Assembly (NCBI GenBank): GCA_023374025.1
Contig: SIJG01000015.1
Span: 628,483 to 692,482 of the forward strand
Origin: Heterodera schachtii
Taxonomy: Eukaryota; Nematoda; Chromadorea; Rhabditida; Heteroderidae
DNA: 64,000 nucleotides
Reading direction: 5' to 3'
Shown: in pieces, positions 23,641 through 35,771 of the stretch
Layout: each line of letters begins with the position of its first letter
Position numbering within the stretch: the first letter of the stretch is position 1
The notes under the pieces: generated by a model
Told to the model about the DNA's origin: nothing
Databases searched by the model: none
The model's input: only the letters and a program-made list of their open reading frames with translations
Made by a program: the position numbers and the translations under genes

Positions 23641-24527
23641 ATTTTATATTTTCTTAGGACATGAATAATATGTTTGTTTTTTGAAATGAACAAGGGATTT
23701 ATGGTACTGTTGCGTATTTTATTGATTTATTTTGTAATCTATTACTTCATGCAGAATTGGCGGAGAGGGTGGGGGTAGTGTCATTATCGATTAATTTGCG
23801 GGACGGTGACATCGGTGAAGAGGATGGGGCACTGTCATTATTAATTATTTTTATTTTCCGTGGCGTCAGCATCGGCGGGTAGGGTTGGGGCGGTTTTATT
23901 ATCGATTATTTTTGTGCGGCTCGACATCGCGGCACACCGGCGGGCGGGGAGTAAATGCAAAAAACGCACGGTTTTGGGTACTTGCACCTTTTTAACAGAC
24001 ACAATTTCATTTTACCTATCATTTTAGTGACAGGTTGATGATTGTTTACCTTTCCGTAATGCGTCGCGGCGGTGAAAAAATTGCCCGAGCGGGTTTAGGG
24101 AAATTGGATTTGGTTGCGGGGCAACCTCAAAGAGGCCCAATAGGTTTCGGTTCTAGGCGGCAACTTCAAAGGCCACACCACTCCAATAGGTTTGGGTTCG
24201 TTGGGCGGCGATTATTCACGCATAAACCCAAACCTATTGGAGTGGTGTGGCCCTTTGAAGTTGCCGCCTAGAACCGAAACCTATTGGGACTCTTTGAGGT
24301 TGCCCCGCAACCAAATCCAATTTCCCTAAACCCGCTCGGGCAATTTTTTCACCGCCGCGACGCATTACGGAAAGGTAAACAATCATCAACCTGTCCCACC
24401 CTCTCCGCCAATTCTGCATGAAGTAATAGATTACAAAATAAATCAATAAAATACGCAACAGTACCATAAATCCCTTGTTCATTTCAAAAAACAAACATAT
24501 TATTCATGTCCTAAGAAAATATAAAAT

Positions 24528-24749
24528 CTACTTTTCCCTCTCAATCTGAAGTAATACAGAATCTGGTTGATGATTATGTCTTTGCGTGTTAATAAATTCA
24601 CCATTGCTTTCAAAACCCCAACCCTTACATCCATAATGGTAATGCTCACACTTCCACCATGTTTTATTCTTCGTCTTTTTGTGTTTGTAGTAACGATAAC
24701 CATCGCAGAACATACCTTTTGCGCAGCTGACAGCGACCAATTTTGTCAT
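24528..24749 (-). CDS. FLYWCH-type zinc-finger ORF, right arm (mirror copy)
   Basis: Same 73-residue finger as the left arm, read leftward from MTKL. The upstream extension seen in the left arm is closed here: the Lys codon in RAFKGIT is TAG in this arm (TTTTAGGGC instead of TTTAAGGGC). The two arms have therefore diverged slightly, which argues against a simple assembly mirror artefact. Confidence 0.6.
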   Translation of the reverse strand: MTKLVAVSCAKGMFCDGYRYYKHKKTKNKTWWKCEHYHYGCKGWGFESNGEFINTQRHNHQPDSVLLQIEREK

Positions 24750-25159
24750 TATTTTTGTTATGCCCTAAAATGCACGCAACCTATATATATTTTCACCTTT
24801 TTCAGCATTTCTCGAATATTTCACCTTTGTTCTTTTACCATTTCACCTATTTTCACCTGTTTTCACCTAAACATTCATCATATATCCCGCTCGAAAACAT
24901 GACACTATATGAGTTTTCACCTAAATTTTTCACCTTGTAGTTTCAATATTTCACATATTTCACCATTTTAGCTCAGGATTTTAGTACTAGCTTTTCGGCT
25001 TTTAGTCTATTTTCACAATTTCCATCTCTGGGTCTAATGTGTAAATACACTCCATCCACTATGTATAGCTCCTAAAATTCGCCTTAAACATTCTTCTGAC
25101 AATTTATCATACTCAAACTCTTCTCTGTTAATTTTTACTTATAGAAATGAATCGAATAG

Positions 25160-27285
25160 GGTGGGCTTTTGATTGCCAAATTTGGCATAACAGTAGGGAG
25201 GGTGGCCTTTTGATTGCCAAATTTGGCATAACAGTAGGGAGAGTGGGCTTTTGATTGCCAAATTTGGCATAACAGTAGGGAGAGTGGGCTTTTGATTGCC
25301 AAATTTGGCATAACAGTAGGGAGAGTGGGCTTTTGATTGCCAAATTTGGCATAACAGTAGGGAGAGTGGGCTTTTGATTGCCAAATTTGTCATAATTTCA
25401 CAGTAGGGAGGGTGGGCTTTTGATTGCCAAATTTGTCATAATTTCACAGTAGGGAGGTGGGCTTTTGATTGCCAAATTTGTCATAATTTCACAGTAGGGA
25501 GGGTGGGCTTTTGATTGCCAAATTTGGCATAACAGTAGGGAGGGTGGCCTTTGATTGCCAAATTTGGCATAACAGTAGGGAGAGTGGGCTTTTGATTGCC
25601 AAATTTGGCATAACAGTAGGGAGAGTGGGCTTTTGATTGCCAAATTTGTCATAATTTCACAGTAGGGAGGGTGGGCTTTTGATTGCCAAATTTGGCATAA
25701 TTTCACAGTAGGGAGAGTGGGCTTTTGATTGCCAAATTTGGCATAACAGTAGGGAGAGTGGGCTTTGATTAGAACCGTAGGGAGAGTGGGCTTTTGATTG
25801 CAATTGTCATAATTTCACAGTAGGGAGGGTGGGCTTTTGATTGCCAAATTTGGCATAATTTCACAGTAGGGAGAGTGGGCTTTTGATTGCCAAATTTGGC
25901 ATAATTTCACAGTAGGGAGAGTGGGCTTTTGATTGCCAAATTTGGCATAATTTCACAGTAGGGAGAGGGGGCTTTTGATTGCCAAATTTGGCATGAAAGA
26001 CTTAAAAAGTAGGATAGTGGGCTTTTTGCCAAATTTGGCATGAAAGGCTTAAAAAGTAGGGAGAGGGGGCTTTTGATTGCCAAATTTGGCATGAAATGCT
26101 TAAAAAGTAGGGAGAGGGGGCTTTTGATTGCCAAATTTGGCATGAAAGGCTTAAAAAGTAGGGAGAGGGGGCTTTTGATTGCCAAATTTGGCATGAAATG
26201 CTTTAAAAAGTAGGGAGAGGGGGCTTTTGATTGCCAAATTTGGCATGAAATGCTTAAAAAGTAGGGAGAGTGGGCTTTTGATTGCCAAATTTGGCATAAC
26301 AGTAGGGAGAGTGGGCTTTTGATTGCCAAATTTGGCATAATTTCACAGTAGGGAGGGTGGCCTTTTGATTGCCAAATTTGGCATAATTTCACAGTAGGGA
26401 GAGTGGGCTTTTGATTGCCAAATTTGGCATAATTTCACAGTAGGGAGAGTGGGCTTTTGATTGCCAAATTTGGCATAATTTCACAGTAGGGAGAGGGGGC
26501 TTTTGATTAAAATTTGGCATGAAAGACTTAAAAAGTAGGGATTGGGGGCTTTTTGCCAAATTTGGCATGAAAGGCTTAAAAAGTAGGGTGAGGGGGCTTT
26601 TGTTTGCCAAATTTGGCAAGAAATGCTTAAAAAGTAGGGTGAGGGGGCTTTTGATTGCCAAATTTGGCATGAAAGGCTTAAAAAGTAGGGTGAGGGGGCT
26701 TTTGATTGCCAAATTTGGCATAATTTCACAGTAGGGAGAGTGGGCTTTTGATTGCCAAATTTGGCATAATTTCACAGTAGGGAGAGGGGGCTTTTGATTA
26801 AAATTTGGCATGAAAGACTTAAAAAGTAGGGAAAGGGGGCTTTTTGCCAAATTTGGCATGAAAGGCTTAAAAAGTAGGGTGAGGGGGCTTTTGTTTGCCA
26901 AATTTGGCATGAAATGCTTAAAAAGTAGGGTGAGGGGGCTTTTGATTGCCAAATTTGGCATGAAAGGCTTAAAAAGTAGGGTGAGGGGGCTTTTGATTGC
27001 CAAATTTGGCATGAAAGGCTTAAAAAGTAGGGTGAGGGGGCTTTTGATTGCCAAATTTGGCATGAAATGCTTAAACAGTAGGGAGAGGGGGCTTTTGATT
27101 GCCAAATTTGGCATGAAATGCTTAAAAAGTAGGGAGAGGGGGCTTTTGATTGCCAAATTTGGCATGAAAGACTTAAAAAGTAGGGAGAGATGGCTTTTTG
27201 CCAAATTTGGCATGAAAGGCTTAAAAGTAGGGTGAGGGGGCTTTTGATTGCCAAATTTGGCATGAAAAGCTTAAACAGTAGATTT
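25160..27285. repeat. Satellite block 1: 41/46/51-bp units with GCCAAATTTGGC core
   Basis: Units read GGGCTTTTGATT-GCCAAATTTGGC-AT followed by one of three tails before AGTAGGGAG: AAC (41 bp), AATTTCAC (46 bp) or GAAAGGCTTAAAA/GAAATGCTTAAAA (51 bp). The 41- and 46-bp forms dominate on the left and the 51-bp form on the right. The core GCCAAATTTGGC is a perfect 12-bp palindrome. Long minus-strand frames (PNLAIKSPLSLL-type, up to 274 codons) arise only because the unit has no stop on that strand. Confidence 0.95.
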
Positions 27286-28592
27286 AGCATGTATTTATGC
27301 ACGAAAATCAACGGCTCAAATCATTCCAATTTTTTTATTCATTTTATTAAAAAATATTTTCTTTTGCGCTTTAACTCTTTGCTTTCTTAAAGGCATGTCA
27401 TTGTGACTTTGCGTTGGGCTTAAATGCATCATTCAACATGATTTAGTATGGTATTTATTAGGGTTGTATACGACCGGTTATTAACCGGTACACCTCTTTT
27501 TTGGTTATTTCGGTAAATGAAAAAATTTTCAATATAAATTTTTAGCCCAATATTTTCACCAAAAAACGAAAAAAGAAAACATAAAATAAAAAACATCATT
27601 TAATAATTTATCTGATTTAAACGGGATAAAAAGATGGGGATAAACTGGGGTGCAGTGAAAATCTTCGAAATCAGAGTTTTTGATTTTATTTAGTGCTTTT
27701 GAAAATTTTTCCATCTTTCCGTTGTTTTTTGAAAAACCTAAATGAATTTTCTTTTATCGCTTTTGATAATCAAAGGTAATATTTAAAACTAATCATTGAA
27801 TATAATTAAGAATAAAATTCCGTTACTCAATTCCAATTCTTTTTTTTTATGAAAATATTTTTTATTTATTCACTAATTAAAAATTCTATACAAAATTATG
27901 TTAAAAATGTTTAGAAAATTGGGCGCTCCATTACAAAAAAGCCAAGCATCGAACTTTTGAGTCCGGGATTATATACCAAGGATTTTTTGAGAGTTCCGTG
28001 TTTCATATTTTGTACTTTTAAGTCCGTTTCCTGTTCGTATTTTTGTATTTTGGCACGAAACAAGAAAAATTTTTAATTAATATTTTACCAATTATAAAAT
28101 TAGCCGAAAGAGCAAAAAAAAAAATTAAATGCAAAATTGCACCGGCGGACCTCATCCGATAAAAAATTTGGGAAAATAATGCAATAAAAGTGAAAAATTT
28201 GTTAGCAGATTCACCTTTTTTGAAGAACTTTCAAACTGGAAAAAATAAGAAATTTTCTAAATTAAAAAAATTAGAAAAAAAGCAAAATACGAAATAAATT
28301 GATTTTGATTATTCTTTGATTTATTAAATTTTGAGAATTATTTAAAACTTTTAGAATTTTGTAGTAAATAAAAATTTCGTGTTTCGCGTTTCGCGTTTCG
28401 TATTTTATATTTGTATCGTCTTTTTCATATTTCGTATTTCGCATTTTTTCGATTCGTAACAATCCTGACATATACACCTCCCTTCAATCCGATAGATGGG
28501 GAGAGGGGAATTTGAGAAGCAAAATAGGACAGGCACCCGCCCTTAATGAGGGGGAGGCGAATTTTAAAAAGCCAAATGCAATGGCTTTATTA
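27286..28592. other. Upstream flank of gene A, no gene seen
   Basis: AT-rich unique-looking sequence, shared with 34835-35770 (gene B unit) and 52990-54370 (gene C unit). 27463-27500 has TATACGACCGGTTATTAACC (also at 53170). 28376-28450 has a TTTCGTGTTTCGCGTTTCG run. No supported ORF, RNA gene or terminator. Confidence 0.6.
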
Positions 28593-28678
28593 CAGAGCTT
28601 CGATCTCAAAATTTTGAAAATCCTTTGACCCTCTAAAAGACCCCAAAATGAGGCTAATCCTCAGATATCGAAGCTCTG
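28593..28678. mobile_element. Deleted hAT-like MITE remnant upstream of gene A
   Basis: Ends CAGAGCTTCGAT and ATCGAAGCTCTG match the termini of the 368-bp element at 36690-37057. The flanks CTTTATTA and GTTTATTG are the decayed 8-bp duplication. Most of the interior is gone. The right end lies 86 bp before the gene A ATG. Confidence 0.8.
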
Positions 28679-28756
28679 GTTTATTGAGTTTTATTTATTA
28701 TTTAACCACCACCACATAATCAATCGCTACGCCATTTAAGCATTTAATTCATTAGC

Positions 28757-28763
28757 TTTCCAG
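28757..28763 (+). promoter_or_regulatory. Putative spliced-leader acceptor (TTTCCAG) at gene A start
   Basis: TTTCCAG directly abuts the ATG at 28764, preceded by AT-rich sequence with no candidate 5' exon. The same arrangement is at 37136-37142 and 54652-54658. In nematodes this pattern marks trans-splicing. An unseen untranslated 5' exon would give the same signal. Confidence 0.55.
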
Positions 28764-31270
28764 ATGAACGCAACCATTTTTCTACTGTTTACAATTTGCT
28801 TTTTGGCCTATTTATCCCATGGAATGGAGGACAATGGAAAAAATGGTGGAAAGAAGTTGTTGAAGCAAGGAGGAAATCTGCTGGTGAAAAAGGGAGTAGT
28901 GAAGACATTACACAACAATTCGAATACCGCAAAAGATCCTGTTTCTGTACCCCAAAATATCCAGAGTTCAAATGCTATGGGACTAGTGAAGAAATTACAC
29001 AAAAATTCGAATGCCGCAAAAGATCCTGTTTCTACAGTACCCCAAAACATCCAGAGTTCAAATTCTAAGGAACTAGTGAAGAAATTACACAAAAATTCGA
29101 ATGCCGCAAAAGATCCTGTTTCTACAGTACCCCAAAATATCCAGAGTTCAAATGCTATGAAAAATCCACAACGCACAGGCGCGCAATTGTGTTTCGAGAG
29201 TGACGCTCCTGTTACTGTTACAGCATTTTATATTGATAAGACGGAAAGTTTGGGTACATCAGTGCCAGAAAAACGGAAAATGAATGATAAAGAAACCATT
29301 TGGCAATGCCTGAAGATAAAAGAAATATTTTGGCATGGCTTGGATGCGAAAGTAAAGGTCACCTTCAAAAATGCTAAAGGAGAGGTAAAAAATAAAAAAA
29401 AAATAAATAAATTGTTTTTCAAAATATTGATATGCGGGGGACTGAGGGCTAAAGCCCCCCCCCCCCCCCGAAACCCAAAAAGTAAAACATTTTCAATAAA
29501 TTTTTTTTAATTTTAAGCAATTTTCTTAACAAAATTGCATTAAAATAGTCAAAAATTTTCCCGGCGGCGCCTAACGGCACCGCCGGACCCCCATTTTACC
29601 ATATTTGTGGAGGCCAAAATGGCAAAAAATATTAATTTTTTGGCGAAAAAAGGCGAAAATTTTTGAAAAATACACCCCCATAATTCGGGATTTCAAAAAA
29701 CCAAAAATACGCCGCTAAAAATCGACTTACAAAAGAAAAATACACCCTTAAAAATCGAATTTTTGACTTCAGCCCCTTCCCCCAAAGCCAAGGGTCTGGC
29801 TACGCCCTTGATGCCTACGCATTAAAATTTCAGTCATTCTGGTCCAAACAATTTATTTTTTTAGTATATAATTTTGAAAATGTTTAAAAAACTGAATTAG
29901 TTTAATGTAATAATTTCTTATTTTAGGTGTTGGGCAGTGCGACAGTTGGAACATTAAAATTTTTAAATGAATCAGCTAAACGAAAAGAAGAAGATCCTTT
30001 GTGTTTGTACTTTACAGTTCAATGTAGAGATTATTATCATTTTCGTGATGATGAAATAAATACCGATGTGCCGAGAGTCATTATCCTTTACAAAGAAAAG
30101 GTAAAAAAATTAAAAATTTTTTGAATTTTTTATACCCCGCGATTTTTTGAAACTTTAAACATCAGGCGAAAATAAAAAAATAAAGACCAAGACAAGTTGT
30201 CGAATTTTTTTGTGTTTTTATACCCACAAATGTAATGGATTAAATAAGTTATATATATCAATTAATTACACAATTAAGTTGATAAAATTTAAGGATCCAA
30301 TTCAATTAACTTTTCAGAGCAAAAATACCCCTTTTTTGTTCTTCAAAAAAGTGAAATTGCAATTCAAAAAAAGAGATTGGTTCAAAGTTAAAGCCTTTCG
30401 TGGTAATAATGAGATGTATTCGGATCAAATAAAGGCACATGTACAGAATGGTAATAAAGTATGGGAATATGTGATGATAGCTGTTTATGAAAAACAATGG
30501 AATGGGTTGGATGACAATGAAAAGATTACTTTCAAAGCTTTCAAAAATGAAAACGATAAATTAGGAGAGGTAAAAAATATAAAAATTAAAAATGTTTATA
30601 TCTTTTAGTAAATTGACAAAAAATAAAATAACTGTACCTGTGGCGCCAAAAATACTCTGACATCATTTTGCGCTCACTAAGTGAACACAAAACTAAAACG
30701 AATGACATAAAAAAAAATTAATTTTTAATTTGAATAAATTTATTCAAAAAGCATATTTAAACATAATTTTTTAATGCTCATACTAAATGCATTTAAATGG
30801 TCATTTTGTCGAATCTAATATCTAACAAATGGTTTAGCGCATAATTTTTTTTTAAATTTTTTACTATTTTTTAACACAATGAAAACATTTTCTGCCAAGA
30901 TGCATGAAGAAAGTTTTTTTTTTGAATAAATATTTAATTCCATTTTAGGATTAAATGAATTGTGTTAAAATTTATTGAATTTTTTAGTTAAAAATTTATT
31001 TGCTTCAAAAAATCTTATTTTACCTAATAGATTTTGTTGAATTTTGCGTTTAAATTGTTTGCCATATTTTAGGTGTTGGGCAGTGCAACAGCTCAATTAT
31101 TGGTTAAAACTACTACAGTTTGGTTACACTTTTATGAACCTAAAGATTATTATTATTATTGTAGCAATGAATATGATTATTATGTCAAAAAATATGACAA
31201 TCATGGTGTATATTATAAAGATGACAATGGTAATGCATCTCAATGGAGCCGTACCAAGCTTCTCTTTTAG
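28764..31270 (+). CDS. Secreted repeat/two-domain protein, gene A
   Basis: Exons 28764-29384, 29927-30100, 30318-30569 and 31073-31270 (TAG), all cut at phase 0, give 414 residues. The first 20 residues (MNATIFLLFTICFLAYLSHG) form a signal peptide. Then a Gly/Lys-rich stretch and three units of about 30 residues (LVKKLHKNSNAAKDPVSTV, PQNIQSSNAM). Next is domain 1 (VTVTAFYIDK ... WQCLKIKEIFWHGLD.KVKVTFKNAKGE, then VLGSATVGTLKF ... LYFTVQCRDYYHF) and domain 2 (FKVKAFRGNNE ... VWEYVMIAVYEKQWNGLDD, then VLGSATAQLLVKTTTVWLHF). Domain 2 repeats the plan of domain 1, including the intron before VLGSAT. No family recognised. Extracellular, possibly host-directed (inference). Intron 1 carries a transposon insertion. 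Confidence 0.85.
29437..29815. mobile_element. Element inserted in intron 1 of gene A
   Basis: Absent from gene B, where GATATGCCTAC is continuous. The right end reads GGCTACGCCCTTG followed by ATGCCTAC. The left end (GGGGGACTGAGGGCTAAAGC) appears truncated, with a long C run. It contains the GC-rich hairpin at 29561-29586. Gene C intron 1 has the same insertion (about 55515-55843) without the right end, so A and C share an insertion that B lacks. Confidence 0.75.
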
Positions 31271-33310
31271 TTCAATATGCAAACTGAAAGATGGCTTTTT
31301 TCATTATTATTATTATTATTGTTGTTGTTGTTGTTGTTTCTTTGGTTTAATTGTTATTAGAGACCAGATATGAGTATTCTCTTTACAGCCTTTTTTCAGG
31401 CTTTGTATGATTTTCAAAAATTCAACAAAACTTTGCCAGGGACCATCTCGGAATGCTGGGTCTTTTTTTTGTTGTTAATTTCGCTACCCAACAAAAATTT
31501 ATTGAGATTTTACGGAATTTACAAAAATTGAAATTAAATTGGCAATGGTAGTCTCTAAAATATTCCTTGAAACTGGTGATTTCATTAAAAGGATTTTGAA
31601 AAACTTTGAAATGACCGCGGGCGCCTGACTATTCGTACTGTAAAGTTTGGAGCTTTCTTACGGTATTTAACAAATGCTTTCCCCTATTATCATATGTAAA
31701 CTGGGACTGTCATCATTTTTCAAGGCTTTGTATGTATTTTAAAATGTAAAAATTGAACTTTAAATTAGTAACGTTGAAATTCTCATAGCAACTGAAAATT
31801 TCATAGTAATGGTCTAAAATTTTAAGTGAAAGAAATATTTCTTAAAAATTTTTTTAAAAAACTCCCAGAGGACTGACTTTTTGTGCCCTTTTCATATCGT
31901 TGGGATTGGGATCTTTGTTACTGTAACTCTGGCGGCAAGTAATTGCAAAAATCAAGCAAAAAAGTAATTTTTGCTTTTAAAGAATTTTCAAAAATAAAAG
32001 TCAATAATTTTTTTTCAAATTTTTTGCAATATTAAACATAGCTTTCCTTTCATCACATGTAAACGCGGTCTGTCATCATTTTTTGTTTTTTTCTGAAAGG
32101 CAAATGATTTCTTTTCCAATTTAAATTTTTACTGTAAATTAACTAGCAATTTCAAAATTTTCTTTTTTCTGCATATTTTGTTTCTGTAAAAGTCAGGATT
32201 GGCCTATATTTCAAAAGAATTTAAAAAATCAGTTTTTAAAATTTTATTTTTCTAGAGGCTAATTAATGACTTTTACAATTTTAGGGCATTTTTTAACATT
32301 GCAAATTGTCTATTTTTTAACAATTTTTTTTTCTGCATAAACATTTGGACATATTTTGTCGAAAGAAAATGTGTAATAGGTAATGTAGGAAAATAAAATG
32401 AGATTATTTTGTTTTTTTTAAATTTTATATTTTTTTAATTCGAATTTTATGTTTAGTTTAGAAAATAATTCCTTTGGATTTACCAGATCTTGATAAATAT
32501 TACTAAAAAAATTTATGAAAAGAATAGATAATTGAAAAACGCATTTGTATGAATTGATGTCGATAAGTGCGAAAAATGATTTTTCTGTGCTTTTCTTTTT
32601 TAATTTCTTTCGCCAAAATAAATGAAAAAACAACCTATACGGCGCGAAATTTGTTAAGAAAGAAGGGAACATATCGAACTGTAAAAATATGAAAATGCAT
32701 ATAAACGATAAATCAAAATGAGTTTTTGGGCCATGGGTTCAAATCCATTTGCATATAACGGGATTTTGAATTGATGAAGAATTTTTCGCCGAATTTCAAA
32801 CCCATGACCCGAATTCAAACAAAAACTTAATTCTACCAAATTATAAAATTTTATTCAATAAAAAAATTATTCTTACAACTATGGGAGTTTATCATAAAAT
32901 AATCGAAAGTAGAATAAAAAATTGCGAGCATTTTTTAAAAGTTGGTTTTTTGTTCGAATTTGGTTCCTGGGGGTAGTAGTTAGTGTCTACAAATCCACCG
33001 GATTACGGTAGTGACGTCACCCAAGCCAAAAGGTATTGGCTTGGTCCCAAACCTATTGCAAGGGTGCAAGCCATCTGAGCGCCAGCTGTTGGCAGCCTGC
33101 CAGGGCCATCTGAGGCCCAGAACCCAAACCTATTGAATAATTCTGAAATTTTTTTAAATTTTTTTAAATTATTTTTTTTATGTGCTTGGCTTTGTCTCTT
33201 CCCGCATAAATGATCACTTTCATCACACTGCTCTCAATTTCTTTAATATGCACTTGAAAATGTATATTCCCAAATAAATGAAACTTTCATCACATTGTAC
33301 TCAATTTGTT
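31271..33310. other. 3' flank of gene A
   Basis: After the TAG comes a short ATT/GTT triplet run (about 31300-31336), then sequence nearly identical to the gene B flank (39355-41110) and partly to C (57776-58690). 32700-32860 is an extra segment of about 150 bp missing from B, with an imperfect inverted repeat around GGGCCATGGGTT / AACCCATGACCC. 32960-33150 is the block CCGGATTACGGTAGTGAC ... CCAAACCTATTG shared by all three units. 33190-33310 carries a fragment of the TGATCACTTTCATCACA family repeat. No gene. Confidence 0.65.
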
Positions 33311-33314
33311 TATT

Positions 33315-34833
33315 ATGTAAGTGGGCTTTTGATTGCCAAATTTGTCATAATTTCACAGTAGGGAGGGTGGGCTTTTGATTGCCAAATTTGGCATAACAGT
33401 AGGGAGGGTGGCCTTTTGATTGCCAAATTTGGCATAACAGTAGGGAGAGTGGGCTTTTGATTGCCAAATTTGGCATAACAGTAGGGAGAGTGGGCTTTTG
33501 ATTGCCAAATTTGGCATAACAGTAGGGAGAGTGGGCTTTTGATTGCCAAATTTGGCATAACAGTAGGGAGAGTGGGCTTTTGATTGCCAAATTTGTCATA
33601 ATTTCACAGTAGGGAGGGTGGGCTTTTGATTGCCAAATTTGTCATAATTTCACAGTAGGGAGGGTGGGCTTTTGATTGCCAAATTTGTCATAATTTCACA
33701 GTAGGGAGGGTGGGCTTTTGATTGCCAAATTTGGCATAACAGTAGGGAGGGTGGCCTTTTGATTGCCAAATTTGGCATAACAGTAGGGAGAGTGGGCTTT
33801 TGATTGCCAAATTTGGCATAACAGTAGGGAGAGTGGGCTTTTGATTGCCAAATTTGTCATAATTTCACAGTAGGGAGGGTGGGCTTTTGATTGCCAAATT
33901 TGGCATAATTTCACAGTAGGGAGAGTGGGCTTTTGATTGCCAAATTTGGCATAACAGTAGGGAGAGTGGGCTTTTGATTGCCAAAGTTGGCATAATTTCA
34001 CAGTAGGGAGGGTGGCCTTTTGATTGCCAAATTTGGCATAATTTCACAGTAGGGAGAGTGGGCTTTTGATTGCCAAATTTGGCATAATTTCACAGTAGGG
34101 AGAGTGGGCTTTTGATTGCCAAATTTGGCATAATTTCACAGTAGGGAGAGGGGGCTTTTGATTAAAATTTGGCATGAAAGACTTAAAAAGTAGGAAAGGG
34201 GGCTTTTTGCCAAATTTGGCATGAAAGGCTTAAAAAGTAGGGTGAGGGGGCTTTTGTTTGCCAAATTTGGCATGAAATGCTTAAAAAGTAGGGTGAGGGG
34301 GCTTTTGATTGCCAAATTTGGCATGAAAGGCTTAAAAAGTAGGGTGAGGGGGCTTTTGATTGCCAAATTTGGCATGAAATGCTTTAAAAAGTAGGGTGAG
34401 GGGGCTTTTGATTGCCAAATTTGGCATGAAAGGCTTAAAAAGTAGGGAGAGTGGGCTTTTGATTGCCAAATTTGGCATAACAGTAGGGAGAGTGGGCTTT
34501 TGATTGCCAAAGTTGGCATAATTTCACAGTAGGGAGGGTGGCCTTTTGATTGCCAAATTTGGCATAATTTCACAGTAGGGAGAGTGGGCTTTTGATTGCC
34601 AAATTTGGCATAATTTCACAGTAGGGAGAGTGGGCTTTTGATTGCCAAATTTGGCATAATTTCACAGTAGGGAGAGGGGGCTTTTGATTAAAATTTGGCA
34701 TGAAAGACTTAAAAAGTAGGGATTGGGGGCTTTTTGCCAAATTTGGCATGAAAGGCTTAAAAAGTAGGGTGAGGGGGCTTTTGTTTGCCAAATTTGGCAA
34801 GAAATGCTTAAAAAGTAGGGTGAGGGGGCTTTT
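33315..34833. repeat. Satellite block 2: 41/46/51-bp units
   Basis: Same units and same left-to-right order of tail types as block 1, lying between the gene A and gene B units. Its right edge joins GAAAATCTTCGAAATCAG directly and lacks the 27286-27658 flank seen after block 1, a deletion specific to this unit. Confidence 0.95.
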
Positions 34834-35771
34834 GGAAAATCTTCGAAATCAGAGTTTTTGATTTTATTTAGTGGTTTTGAAAATTTTTCCATCTTTCCGT
34901 TGTTTTTTGAAAAACCTAAATGAATTTTCTTTTATCGCTTTTGATAATCAAAGGTAATATTTAAAACTAATCATTGAATATAATTAAGAATAAAATTCCG
35001 TTACTCAATTCCAATTCTTTTTGTCCGTTCCTAAAATAAATTTTCAACCAATGTATTTGATTCTTAGTCTTGGTTCTCGACTCGAGAAAAGTATTTGAAT
35101 GATTTTGCTTTAATTTTTATGAAAATATTTTTTTATTTATTCACTAATTAAAAATTCTACACAAAATTATGTTAAAAATGTTTAGAAAATTGGGCGCTCC
35201 ATTACAAAAAAGCCAAGCATCGAACTTTTGAGTCCGGGATTATATACCAAGGATTTTTTGAGAGTTCCGTGTTTCATATTTTCGTACTTTTAAGTCCGTT
35301 TCGTGTTCGTATTTTTGTATTTTGGCACGAAACAAGAAAATTTTTAATTAATATTTTACCAATTATAAAATTAGCCGAAAGAGCAAAAAAAATTAAATGC
35401 AAAATTGCACCGGCGGACCTCATCCGATAAAAAATTTGGGAAAATAATGCAAAAAAAAGTGAAAATTTGTTAGCAGATTCACCTTTTTTGAAGAACTTTC
35501 AAAATGGAAAAAATAAGAAATTTTCTAAATTAAAAAATTAGAAAAAAAGCAAAATATGAAAATAAATTGATTTTGATTATTCTTTGATTTATTAAATTTT
35601 GAGAATTATTTAAAACTTTTAGAATTTTGTAGTAAATAAAAATTTCGTGTTTCGCGTTTCGCGTTTCGTATTTTATATTTGTATTGTCTTTTTCATATTT
35701 CGTATTTCGCATTTTTTCGATTCGTAACAATCCTGACATATACACCTCCCTTCAATCCGATAGATGGGGAG
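34834..35771. other. Upstream flank of gene B, no gene seen
   Basis: Homologous to 27659-28500. It has a short extra piece at about 35022-35112 (CAACCAATGTATTTGATTC, TTCTCGACTCGAG) that is absent from unit A and longer in unit C (about 53536-53770). No ORF supported. Confidence 0.6.

Larger units (their letters stand above)
23011..25160. mobile_element. 2.1-kb inverted repeat (fold-back) carrying two FLYWCH ORFs
   Basis: The left arm starts ATTCGATTCATTTCTATAAG and the right arm ends with its reverse complement. The centre is near 24213, inside a palindrome built of AAACCTATTGGAGTGG / GTTGCCGCC blocks. Arms are nearly identical except that about 255 bp in the left arm (about 23777-24030, GC-rich, ATTATCGATTA repeats) has no partner. 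The right arm runs directly into the 41-bp satellite. It could be a real fold-back transposon, or an inverted duplication of a transposon end next to the polymerase. Confidence 0.8.

Noticed and set aside
25907..27311. Long minus-strand open frames (161-274 codons, PNLAIKSPLSLL-type)
   Set aside because: They lie wholly in the 41/46/51-bp satellite, are open in several frames at once, and change frame with unit length. No signal, start context or conserved frame.
28789..29176. Alternative-frame and antisense ORFs across the repeat exon of genes A-C
   Set aside because: The 90-bp unit keeps other frames open by chance. Only the signal-peptide frame continues through spliced exons 2-4.
30210..30317. 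Extension of exon 3 upstream to an ATG or in-frame start
   Set aside because: The segment is intron: it ends in TTTTCAG, joins in phase to exon 2, and is conserved as intron in B, C and D.
25160..34833. CRISPR array reading of satellite blocks
   Set aside because: The 'spacers' are themselves repeats, units are contiguous and diverge like a satellite, and the genome is eukaryotic.
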